Under the pieces are notes generated by a model. The model was not told the origin of the DNA, did no database searches, and saw nothing but the letters and a program-made list of their open reading frames with translations. The translations under genes and the position numbers were made by a program. DNA of 64,000 bases, taken from contig NC_088302.1 of NCBI RefSeq assembly GCF_032854445.1, positions 11,033,338 to 11,097,337 on the forward strand, written 5' to 3'. Positions 12,001-22,500 of this stretch are shown here, piece after piece. How positions within the stretch are numbered: position 1 is the stretch's first letter; every line of letters starts with the position of its first letter. The stretch comes from Liolophura sinensis. Taxonomy: Eukaryota; Mollusca; Polyplacophora; Chitonida; Chitonidae.

Positions 12001-15000
12001 AATAATTCACCTTTCAAACTGGCTGCCTCACCAGTTATATGTAAATTCATTTTGCCTTTTCCTCCGAAAATGTGAGCTATCAAATTTTGAAGAAAACGGA
12101 CATTCTAACAACACAGCACAGCCCCCCTATTTTAATAGCTAAATGCAGGTGTCCCAGCATCCATGACAAGGATGGCAACTGTGCATAGACTGTCAATTTG
12201 AGCACACTTCGCTCACCACTTCTTTTAGTGTAAAGTTTTTGGAGATATGTTAGAATACTGAGTAAGCCGCAAACACCAAGATTACATCAATCATATACAG
12301 TACTGCATGCAACTCTTACCAGCTTCAGATCAGGGAACATTTTCACAATCCACTTGACGGACAAATCTGTCAGATGAACACAACCTGACCAAAAAAAAAA
12401 AAGAAACAGGGGAATTATTCACTAAAATTCATGAATATTCTGTAATACTGACTATTTTTTAAATTAAGTTTTCAACAATTACATGCATCTTGAAATGCTC
12501 AGTTTCTCAAGCTTAGATATAGAACACTGAGTGGGTTTTACTTTTACACAAACTTATTTTCTGATAAAATTAGCATTACTATCCAGCAAGTGTGGCGTTA
12601 GTTAATAGACTGAGGCCTGTACACTCACTATAAGATATTCATGGTGTCCTTATAAGGGCAAAGATGATAGTGCCTGAATATTGTACATGTACACTATTTT
12701 AAACCAAAGTTGGAAAAATTTTGTAAATCATTCATAATTTCATGGAAATTTTCAGCAACTAATCTCCCTTCTGGTGAAAGACACACAATTTTTTTGAAAA
12801 TCCGTAACACTGATTCCAGTGTAATTTTCAGTAATTAATATGAATACAGAGCATCAACAATGGAACATCGTATTATTGTGTTTTGTATGTATGCAAAACC
12901 TGAACTCAACACTTGCTATCTTTTTCTAGATTCAACCCCTGAAATCTGCCTTAACACTGATGCCAGTACATGAGGCAGTCATGAATTTTGTAATTTTACC
13001 ATGCATATGGAGCATCTACGATGAAACATCCCCCTTGTGCTACTGAGCTTTATATGCATGGGAAACTGTAGATCTATGTAGATGTAGATACATGCATGCA
13101 GTACTTTTCTCACACATTACTCTAATAGCGTTACCACTACTTCCACAGTTTTTAGAAACTGACATCACATTATAATATGACACAAACTACAAAGTACAAA
13201 AACTTGGTCAATTTTGGAATACCTGCACAAATCATACTGTTCAGGTGAGGGAGGCTGATATTTCCTGCCAACAATGTGTAAAAAAACGCATCAGTCAGCT
13301 GATCCACTCCACTAAAATTCAGGCTTACGATGTCCCCAGAGGACATCTGAGACATGAGGAAAGTCTACAAGGGAAGAAGAGTTACTATACTAGAATATTT
13401 CAACAATGGAATTTTTTAAGCTGAAATTCATTTTGGCAGTAAATCCTTGCGATCTTTCCAAGATCAATAGGAGATTCCAGAATCATACGGTTCAAACACA
13501 TTTTAGGTCAAATACATTTTAGGTCAAATACATTAATTTATTTGTTTATTTTGAAAATGCCCAGAAATTGCATAAAATATTTTATACATCAAGTCAAGAC
13601 AAGCTTCAGACACATGTATGTCAATAAGTACGTATAAACGTGTTTATACACTCCCTGTGTGGTGTAGTAGCATTCAAAACCTATCTGTAATCTAGAAAGC
13701 TACACATGCACACCGCACAAAGACGAGCAATATGAAGTCAGCATCAGCTTTGACAATTTGCTCACCTTACAGTAGAGAATGGGGAAGTGATCATTGATTT
13801 CAAAGCTTTCAAATAAATCCTTGCGATCAAATGACACTGAAAAAGACAAAAACTATATGATGCCACAACCATCACACGAGAACATGCAGGTTAGCGTTTT
13901 GCAAATATGTGTGAAGTCTGGAACGCCCTTAAAAAGACTAAAATCAACTTGATGTTATATGTCTACATGTATATGTATTATGAACACTATAACTGGGAAT
14001 ATATCACAAAAATGCAAATTCTGCAAATTTATATCCTGTACACAAAATTTATTAATGAAAATTGGACAGTATTTGGACAAGTTATACTGCACGGAAGCAG
14101 TGAGCCAGAGTCAGGCCCGCAACACCTGGTAATTAATATCCTTAGCTTTCGCAAAAGAATGAAAAAAGCTTAACACCAATTATTAAACCAACAATTCTTT
14201 TCACTATAAAAGCTATAAACAGTTTCAACAGAAACAGTTCAAAATTTATTCCAAAATAGTGAACACTCACAAAAAAAACATACGTACATGGCTTCAGTCT
14301 ACCGCCTTTCTTGCGAAGCAAGCGCTTGGCCATGACCAGGTCAGTCTGGTGTATCATCTTACTGGGTCTTTCTGGATCTCTTAGTTTCCCCATGGCCTCG
14401 ATCTCAGGTCCAATGTTCCCCTGACTAACAGTTTGCCTTGGCCTGTAAGCTTTCTTCTTCAGGGGCACCTTGCTCTGCGGGAGAGGAGGTGGGCTGGGAA
14501 TGTGATACCCAGGTTCAGACTGCAGGTAAGGCACTTCTTCCACAAAGTCATTGAAATCGTCTTCATCCTCGGAGAACGGGAATTGATCCATGGGAGCCTC
14601 TGTTTTCTGTTGGTAGGACTCAGCGGACGGAGGTGGAGAGTATGCGTCCAGGCTGAGTAAGGACGGAGGTCGGGTTAACTTCTGTACAGGCACAGAAGCT
14701 AGATTACTCCCACCTAGCCTAGCCATGTTAACCTAGCGAAACACATGAATATAGGAAAATTTACAACCTTCTGAAAATGATGCAATTTGTATTGTTTCAA
14801 ATGACATTTGTTTATGTATATGTACAACAACTGTGCCTCCTAACAGATTCCTCTCACCAATCGTTGGGAGTTCCAGTCCAGCTCATGCTGACTTCCTCTC
14901 CAGGCATCCACTCCTATTGGTTTCCTCCCACTATAATGCTGGTCGCCATTGTACAACTGAAATATTCTTGACTATACTATTTAAAACACAAATCAAATAA

Positions 15001-17032
15001 ATCAAATAGTCATGAATTGATACATCAATCAAATAACATCTGTTAAAAATGTATACTGATGTTTTAACTTTGTAGTATTTCATTACACAAATGCCTAAGG
15101 TCATTCTTAAAACATTCTTAGGTGGAAGAAACCTTTCAGAAAAAATTATAGTTCTAAAGAAATTATCAAAAAGTTGCATCAAAAATCCAATAAAAACTCT
15201 AAATCTGTTATGTTGTAATCCAATAGCATCGCTGCGATCCATGCTAACAGTCTTTCAACACTTCTGGTAGCCTGATGTCTATAAAGTTCATGATAATGGG
15301 CAAAAAAGGCTGACAGAAATCAACTGGATTTGAACCATACGCAGCTCAATACAATGTGCATTAAGGCTTGCGTGAAGAATAGTAAAAAGAAAACAAACGT
15401 TGCTCTCAGATAGCAGTGCTGTATAGCTGTCAAGAACAGCAATTCCACAGATCGGCTTTGCACACTCTGCGTACATTGTTTAATGAATTGTAGAAATAAA
15501 AGCACAAAAAAGATGAAATGGAAAAGACTGTACTGGATTTGAACCATAAATTCCCAGGCATCATTTACAATGGGCCTAAGTACTGAAGACTAGCATACGT
15601 GTATGTATGTATGCTTTGGGTTTAACATCGTACTTAACAATTTTTCAGTCACATGACGATGAAGCGTCATAAGGGTGTGTACATATATTGTGTTTTCTTG
15701 TGGCAGGGCGAGTCTATGCCGCCAAAGTGCTGCCAGACCACAATCACATTATACTGTCACCGGGCCAATCAGTCCTGTTTCCTTGCTCTAACCTCGCACT
15801 GCTGAACACAAAGCGAGGCAGCAACAAGTACCATTATTAAAGAGTTTTATCTTTAAAAAGAGGCTTCAAGGTGGACGCTCTAACCATTAGGCCAACGAAG
15901 CAGTCAACTAGCATACAGATTAGGCATCTTTGATATTCTGCTGATAGCCTTGAACAAAATACAGGAACAACAAACTTGGTGCCCGAGAACAAGACAAGAC
16001 AGAAAGAATACATTAGGGCAAAGCTAATGCCAGTTGCCACGGTAAACTGCAGTGACAAGCTTCATGCACTCTTGCATGTACCTCGCATGATTTCTGAAAA
16101 GTTTTTCTGCAATTATGTGAAAGCCACAACTCAACTCAAAGGAAAAATTCTTTGAAATTCATAATCCTGACGTCAAGGTATTCTCAGAAAACTTTTTTTG
16201 GATACAATTATTAATTTTCTTGGCCAGTTACAGCCTAATTTGCATACCAAACTCAATGATTTTTGGAATCTTTGTACGGCCATCCACGCTAACGAAAATT
16301 TCATGCTGATAGCTGCAGCTTTGCTGAAGGAGACTTTATAAGCTTATCAATAAATTCAAAATGGCCACCAAATCATATGATTGGCCAAACAGCCCAAAAC
16401 ATCAAAAGTTGCTTCATATGTTCATAGGCCATGAAATTTGGTGTGAACAAAACTATCATTGGAGTGTCGGTTAGGTGGAGTGTAATAAGACAGGCCAATA
16501 AATCGGTTACGGTGATTTGTCCCCCGGAACGCTCCCACAAATGCCTACATCAACCATCCAAATTTCATGCCCTGTGTTCATTATTATAGTTTGATTCTTG
16601 AAATATTGCAATTTTACGAGCCGACAAAGAATAATAATTATAATCTGAATGATTTCAAAAGGTGTAGGAAAGCATGGACCCCTAAATCCCTAATTAGGGC
16701 CTTTTATGGAGGGTAGGTTGGCCGGGTTGAGTCAAATTACCAGATTTTAATGATTCCTAAGTATTGTAATGAATCTATAATATAAAACTTAAATTAATTT
16801 CTTCAGAATCATCTGGAATACAGGGACTTGTAATCAATGAATTTGCAATAAATTTCTTGCATGTTCACTGGTTAGCTGTGTAAATTAAATAGTGAGAATA
16901 AAGAAGCAACAATATTTTCAAATAGCTGACAACCTGTTTCAGATCTTCTCAAGTTAACATCTGCTTCATCCAATAACAAATAAAACCTACCTGAGGTGTA
17001 GAAGACTTTGTTTTCCCCATGAACTTCTTCAT
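3040..17032 (-). CDS. Leucine-rich-repeat protein, uncharacterised (6 coding exons, 338 aa)
   Basis: Coding exons in order on the - strand: 17032-16991, 14732-14288, 13836-13766, 13364-13223, 12384-12320 and 3291-3040. Donors and acceptors are GT/AG and the phases agree at all five joins; the total is 1017 nt. The start is MKKFMGK at 17032; MARLGG at 14726 is an internal Met in the same frame. Seen: residues 1-160 are disordered, with a Pro-rich part (PSPPPLP), an acidic DEDDFNDF segment and a basic RLLRKKGGRLKP segment. Residues about 195-275 contain cysteine-type LRRs, including a match to the L-x-L-x-x-C-x-x-L-T pattern (VNFNGCINLTEK, created by the exon 5/6 join). I do not recognise the family. 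AMN1- or FBXL-like LRR proteins are the nearest style, but no F-box is visible. After about residue 280 the LRR pattern is lost and the last exon may be mis-ended: a GT at 3180-3184 could be an alternative donor to exons I did not find. Confidence 0.72.
4308..10430. repeat. Satellite array: about 49 tandem copies of a 125-bp unit
   Basis: GGTTATCACGCTCCCACAGC recurs every 125 bp from 4308 to 10307 with only one or two 1-bp length changes (for example the unit at 4808 is 124 bp). Units differ by scattered substitutions, such as GCTAGTAGCTCAC versus GCTAGTAGCACAC and CCATTGTAGGGCAAAGG versus CCACTGTAGGACTAAGG. Blocks repeat at higher order: 625 bp (5 units) and 875 bp (7 units). The array has sharp edges (TTCACGGTTATC on the left, AGCCTGCTGTC on the right) and carries no long ORF, because 125 is not a multiple of 3. 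It lies wholly inside the last intron (3292-12319) of the - strand LRR gene. Confidence 0.97.
10431..11640. other. Intronic sequence right of the satellite
   Basis: Unique-looking AT-rich intron sequence. No exon, RNA gene or recognisable element was found. Confidence 0.4.
11647..11851 (+). other. Coding-like island, possible + strand exon inside the LRR intron
   Basis: Between an acceptor-like CTCCTCAG (ends 11646) and a good donor A|GTAAGAG at 11852 is an open phase encoding a Ser/Asn/Gln/Tyr-rich peptide (YGYYPLYSN near the start, PSPASQQMSAITVHNLFNP near the end). The stretch is GC-richer than its surroundings. Two other + frames and one - frame are also mostly open here, so the reading frame is uncertain. 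No partner exon was found. It could be an exon of a nested gene, a retrocopy fragment or chance. Confidence 0.3.
14843..15005 (+). mobile_element. SINE family A copy, partial
   Basis: Starts in the tRNA-like part (CCTCTCACCAAT, AGTTCCAGTCCAGCTCATGCTG), runs through TTTCCTCCCACTATAATGCTGG and ends in AAATCAAATAAATC. Internal core sequence is missing. Confidence 0.75.
15599..15906 (-). mobile_element. SINE family B copy with 10-bp target duplication
   Basis: On the - strand it opens with a tRNA-like head (GGCCTAATGGTTAGAGCGTCC) and ends GTGACTGAAAAATTGTTAAGTACGATGTTAAACCC. ACTAGCATAC flanks it on both sides (15589-15598 and 15907-15916), a typical target-site duplication. Confidence 0.85.
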
Positions 17033-19145
17033 CTTGCAAGGTTGATAATGATTAGGGCTGGTGGAATTATGAATATATATCTGTAAGCTTTCGATATGAC
17101 ATGCAAATTCAGTAAAATTCACAAACAAAGAACACTACAGTATTATGATATCTGTGAAACAAGAGTTCAGGTGAACATAACATATGACCCAACAAATGCA
17201 TTTGTTTGAAATGTATAAAAGAATACCAGCAGCACTGTGTGGGTATAACCCCTGAGAAGAATTTTCATGGGTGTTGATGATAGGTAAGTGGTTAGCATGG
17301 CAACCACGTGTGCACCACAAATGAAAACCTTATGCAAAAATGGACAAATGTGAGTCGTGACACATCATCATCTGTGTATCTACGTATCCACCAAAAATTA
17401 AAACTGGCAAGAGGTGTATAACAAGTAGCCTAATGGCTTCACTAGTACTACAAAAACCAACAAACTGTGGAAATTTACTGCATATTGGTGAGAGACAAGT
17501 GGTATTCAAGAAAGGCAACTGAAACTGTTAAAATCTATGCCTGGAGTACCTTGCACAAGTACTAAGCACAAAAGCCCTCAGAACAACAAGAGGGGTGGAA
17601 TCTAGGAACACCTTGTCCAAGGCCAGTATTTATAATGAACAACTTAACTGTGGAGTCATTCATTTTACTAAGCCCCACTCATTTTTGACCAATGATCGTT
17701 GAACAAGTTCAAAACTATGAATTTGCTTAGCATTTAAGGCCAGGTCATTTACATGTACGAAAACATTTATTTACAAAGTTTTGTGACTGTGAAATAGGGC
17801 CAACTATTCGGCAGAATGACAAGGACATTGTGTTCAGGTATCAAAACCCATCTTGTCAGGTACAAAGTAAGTGATGCCTGACTAACTTCCCAGGTAAACA
17901 ACATGAGGAATCTTCATCAGGATGAATTGAATGGGTTTGAAATTTGTCAGCCATGCCTCAACAGGTTATATTCAGACCTGTAATTGCCATCTAGAATGCC
18001 ACAAAATTCCACTGGGCATCGCTGGGGATTTGAACTAGAAATCTCTTGGTTTCGAGTCAATTAAACTTTCTACCAAACTAGACTGAATGTGAAATTCCCC
18101 CCAACCTGGAGGCATATACATGGCACTTATCTCCCACCCTAGTACTATGTATAAGTCTAATGTATAATGATGAAACACGATCAACCTACCTTTGATCAAT
18201 ATACTAATCAAAACTGGGTGCACATAGAATGATGTGTCAGGCCAGCATTATCTGAGCGCAACTTGAAGGTTTGTAGTTCTCTGCCTAAGGATTGATGCAC
18301 TGCTGCTTAATGGCCATTAATACTTGATGGTACTGCATCTAACAGTGGAATGTAAGAATGAAATATATGTCACTAAAATTTTATTCACTTTCTTACTTCA
18401 GTCTATTGCATGCAATCATTTTACAATTGTATCTGGTACAGTCGTAACGGGGTCAGCGTTAATTTTCGCTGATGAAAATTTATCAATTCGTAATTACTAA
18501 ATTCCCACTGTTTTCTGGGGATAAAAAAATTAAAACGGAAAATATAAATCAATTTCATATATAATTGCTACTGGTACTGTGATATTTTAATTATTATTAG
18601 TTTTATTTTTAGAGTTATTGCTTAATTTTTTAGTCATACCTGATAGACCCTTTGCTCTAGAAAGTCATATTCCAGTTATTTTCATTTCTGTGCCACCTTA
18701 CTGTTGATTATGTGCACATCGCAGAGTTAGTTTTTAAAATTTGAAGTTGAATATCCTACATGCCCAACGGATCTCACATACATGGGTCTATCTTCTTCAG
18801 TTACCTTTCCTACAGACCAGTAGATATAATCTGATCTAATTTTGAACACAGCACACACAGATTTTTTCACATTCAGTGCCGTATCATACGTACAATATCT
18901 TCACGATTGATGGATCCGTCAGTCCGTATCATAGTTTCACAAGACAAGATTCAGGAAACAAATTCAAGTTCTGTTTTAATCCGACATCATGACAATTTCT
19001 ATGAATTTGCGAAAATCTCCGCACACACGATAATTCCTTTACTACCATATACTCATCCTGAAAACCGCATTGTCTTGTACATAGTTTAGCGCATCAAAAA
19101 CGTCAGAATATAGCTATGGATGACCCAGTAACCTACGGTATTTAC

Positions 19146-19205
19146 CTGTAGCCATGGAACTTTGCCGCGTGCGAAACCACGTGACCCACACGCACCGAAT
19201 GATTA
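19146..19205 (-). other. Probable 5' untranslated first exon of the LRR gene
   Basis: On the - strand the sequence ends in GGCTACAG followed by GTAAATACC, a good donor at 19145-19144. It contains an ATG (in CCATGGC) whose frame does not join the downstream LRR frame through the acceptors I tested, so it would be an upstream ORF or not used. The next exon probably begins at an acceptor upstream of 17032 (for example GCTTACAG, just after 17078). The 5' limit is not visible. Confidence 0.4.
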
Positions 19206-19576
19206 AAATACGAAAACGGATGAAAGGAAATTTAATTACTAAAATCAAACAGTATGTATTTCAACATAAGATGTACATTCATTTTTAATATGCCTGGATT
19301 TACAACCTTTAAGTATTTAACTGAATTTTTTTCTGCCCGGAAACTAAAAGCTAAAAGTAAAATTAAGAAAAAGTAGATATTTGAAATTTACTTTCTACTT
19401 TTAATAAATACCTACCAGACAGTTTTATGGATATTACTTAAGATTTGGAGAGTTATAAAATTAAACCTAAAATCAAGACAGAAAATTCTGATATATTTGA
19501 CAGCTAATCATCTCCCAAAATGGACTTTTTTACCTGACCGAATTTTATAGTCATCCGTCACGTGACTCAGTTAAAA
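19146..19576. promoter_or_regulatory. Shared bidirectional promoter between the LRR gene (-) and SNX (+)
   Basis: The SNX start codon (19577) and the proposed first exon of the - strand gene (3' edge at 19146, CTACAG followed by a GTAAAT donor) are divergent and about 430 bp apart. GTCACGTGAC, a perfect 10-bp palindrome containing a CACGTG E-box, lies at 19557-19566, ten bases before the SNX ATG. A second CACGTGAC lies at 19178-19185, near the LRR first exon. GTCACGTGAC equals the CLEAR consensus bound by TFEB/MITF-type bHLH-Zip factors and also fits USF. No TATA box is obvious. Transcription start sites are not known. Confidence 0.6.
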
Positions 19577-22500
19577 ATGGCGGACGACAGCACGACTTCT
19601 GGCCCACCCCCGCTTGACGATGGAGAAAACGAGGTGGAAAATGACGATGATGACTTATTTGCAAGTGCTTCAGATGTAAGTGGCATTGCATTTTATTTTG
19701 AACCAAATGCATAATGAAAGTAAACTGATCTCGTGGCTAAATCAGCCACACTTCCGCGTTCTTGCCGGTTGGTGTTCGTCGAAGTTGATGACAGTGAACG
19801 AGTGACGCCCAAAACGCCGGTCATGCCACACTATCTCTCCCCCGCGTTGTGTTGAAACGCGATTACTGATTAAACAAACGACACATGATGGAAAACAATA
19901 GAATAATCAATTTGAGAAACATTTGCTTGAATAACTGATGCAGCATTGACAAGATCTTTGATGAAAATTAGAAAGGGGGCGTAACCCCGTAAAACAATTA
20001 TGATGAAGGCTACAGGGGACTGTTGACTAAAGCGATTCCAAGATTTATATGAAGCTATTAACATAGATCCTTTGTTGTCATTGACATAATTTAAGGGGAC
20101 GTTTAGGTATAAAATCAACTTTAATAAGTGTTTACATACGTAATCAACAGACATTTGAAATTATGGTGAAGTCCACTGGAGCTCTTATCAACCATGTTTA
20201 TGGAATGTCCCATCTGGGCTCTCAAAACATTACTTTACGTCATATAGTATGAGGTGATAGACCACATTAGGCGACGGCTAGGTAACAGCTCCTGTGGTAA
20301 AGTTGTAGTCTAAAAATCCAGTCTGAGGAGGGCTTATATTTGCTGATATTCAGAGACTGCTGAAGTCGACCATACATGCCATACCCAATATTAACAGGTC
20401 ACAGCTGGTTTATATATGACATAAAGTTGAAAACTTTTAAAAATCAAGCACACAAATTGGGACAAAAAGTCCCTAGCCTGAGGACACTTCCAGCCTCACA
20501 AAATGTTTCAAAGAAATCAAAGTTCTGTGAATATGGGCCCTGTCTTTTACTTGGTAATATGGTAATACATATTTGATTATAATTTATCCTGCATTTGATA
20601 TATTGTCATATGTTCATTGTTAATGGTTTTGTGTTGCTGTCACTGGTTACAGAAGCCTACAGACAGTGAGCCCGCTAGTTTAGAAATAAGCCAGGACAAG
20701 GACAGTGAAGACTTATTTACTGGCGGTAAGTTTAGTGTGATAATATTTCATTTGTCAGATTGTTTTTGTGTCAAGTTATAAATTCTGTTGTATTCAAGTT
20801 TTTGGTCAATAACAAGAGATGGGGAAGTGGGTTGTGGCCAAGTGGTTAATATGCTTCTCTCTCAAGGTCCAGTGAGGTGCATGACCGGCCCCGATAGCGC
20901 AGTTGGTGGAGCGTCCGCTTCCGGAGTGGTAGATCCAGGATCAATCCTGGGTCGAGTCACACCTAAGACTTTAATAGAGGAAGTTGTAACTTCCTCGCTT
21001 GGCATTCAGCATGAAGGGAATAGTGCAAAGACTGGTTGACTAGTATCAGTATAATGGCTCGGGGTGGGCGGCGTACTTACCTTCAGTAAGTCGTCTCAGT
21101 GAAGCTGCACTAGATAAAAGAGCGATGGAAATCCGTCCTGCAACAAGGAGGCACATCACATGCACCATAAGGATTCCTTCGTCGTCATTTGACTGAAAAA
21201 TTGTTGAGTACGATAAACCCCAAGCACTCACTCACGCACTCCAGTGAGGTGCATGTTCAATTGTGGCTCTGGAAAGGGAGTTTGTGAATTCTCTCTGTTC
21301 TTATGGGTTGTGGGGGCATGGTGTCAATACTGCATTTGCACAGTCTAACGTTGGTTGAAGACTGCCTCCAATATGGTGGGCATGTCTTCGGTTCATTGGT
21401 TCACCTCCAAGGTTGGAGAACTCCAGTTTCCTCCACCCATGATAGCAATTACCATCAAACAAAGAAATAATTGAGAGCAGTTTATTTCTGTGCTTCATAA
21501 CTTCAGCTTGGTGCATCATGTGAGCATAGATTGTGCTGTTGACCTCAAGACAAACCTTTGACCGCCTGGTAAATATGATTTGTAAGAATGACATATAAGG
21601 TAGTGAATATCACAGAAATGAATTTTAAATTCACATGGAGAACTTGATTCTGTACTGTGTTAAGTAGCATAGAATTCCTATATATGAAAGGGTGGCCTGA
21701 GTGGGCTGGTAGTTAGCGTAATAGCGCAGCACAATGACCGAGGAGCCTCTCACCAATGCAATCGCCGTGAGGGCAAGTCCAGCACTTGCTGGCTACCTAT
21801 CAGTCATCCGTGAATAGTTCTGACAGCAACCTGCGGATGATCATGGGTTTTCCCCCGGGGTCTGCCTGATTTCCTGCCACCATAATGTTGGCCACCATCG
21901 TATAAGTGAAATATCCTTGAGTACAGTGTAAAATCCCAATCAGATAAATAAATAAACATGTATTAAAAGCTCTTGTCTCCTTGCATGTGGTGTGAAGGTG
22001 GTACGGAAGTGAACCTCGACTCTGATGAGGAAATCATGGCCAAGGCTAACACTCCAGGGATCCTGAATCTGGATGTTGAACCTGACATTGTGAACAAGCC
22101 TAGTCCCCCCCAGAAAAAGGAAGATGCACCCCCGGAGATGGGTGTGTCCCAAATATCCACCACCTCTTCTGCCTCCAGGGGTTCAGGCATCACCAAGGAT
22201 GAGGTAAATCAAAACTTTCATACAATCAGAATGTACTTTAAAATGTAAAAACTAATAATATGAAGCTCCATTTCACACAATTGTAAAACTGGGAAATTCC
22301 GTGAAACAAACTGTTTCTTATTTCCTAACCATATCAGGTTATTTAAGCACAGGAAAAAAACTTGTGGGCTAGTTCTCAAATCTGTGTCAAAGTCTTTGTA
22401 CGCGTAAAGAGTATGGACACTTAGGTGAACAGATAAGGGGAGATAACAATACGTAATTCAAAGGCAGCAAGCTACACATGCAGTGTCAAACGTGTCAGAT

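Larger units (their letters stand above)
14733..16990. other. Intron 1 of the LRR gene
   Basis: Apart from the SINE fragment at 14843 and the family B SINE at 15599, no feature was recognised. Confidence 0.4.

Noticed and set aside
11705-12010. 101-aa - strand ORF with a signal-peptide-like start (MNYLLLLTCLLW)
   Set aside because: It overlaps a stronger + strand coding-like frame, has no family resemblance or splice support, and hydrophobic starts are common in AT-rich DNA.
14433-14660. 75-aa + strand ORF
   Set aside because: It is the shadow of LRR exon 2 on the opposite strand.
20884-20960. tRNA gene (GATAGCGCAGTTGG... head)
   Set aside because: It is the tRNA-derived head of a SINE with a tail and target duplication; the arms do not form an intact tRNA.
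21940-22196. 70-aa and 77-aa - strand ORFs
   Set aside because: Both are antisense shadows of SNX exon 3.
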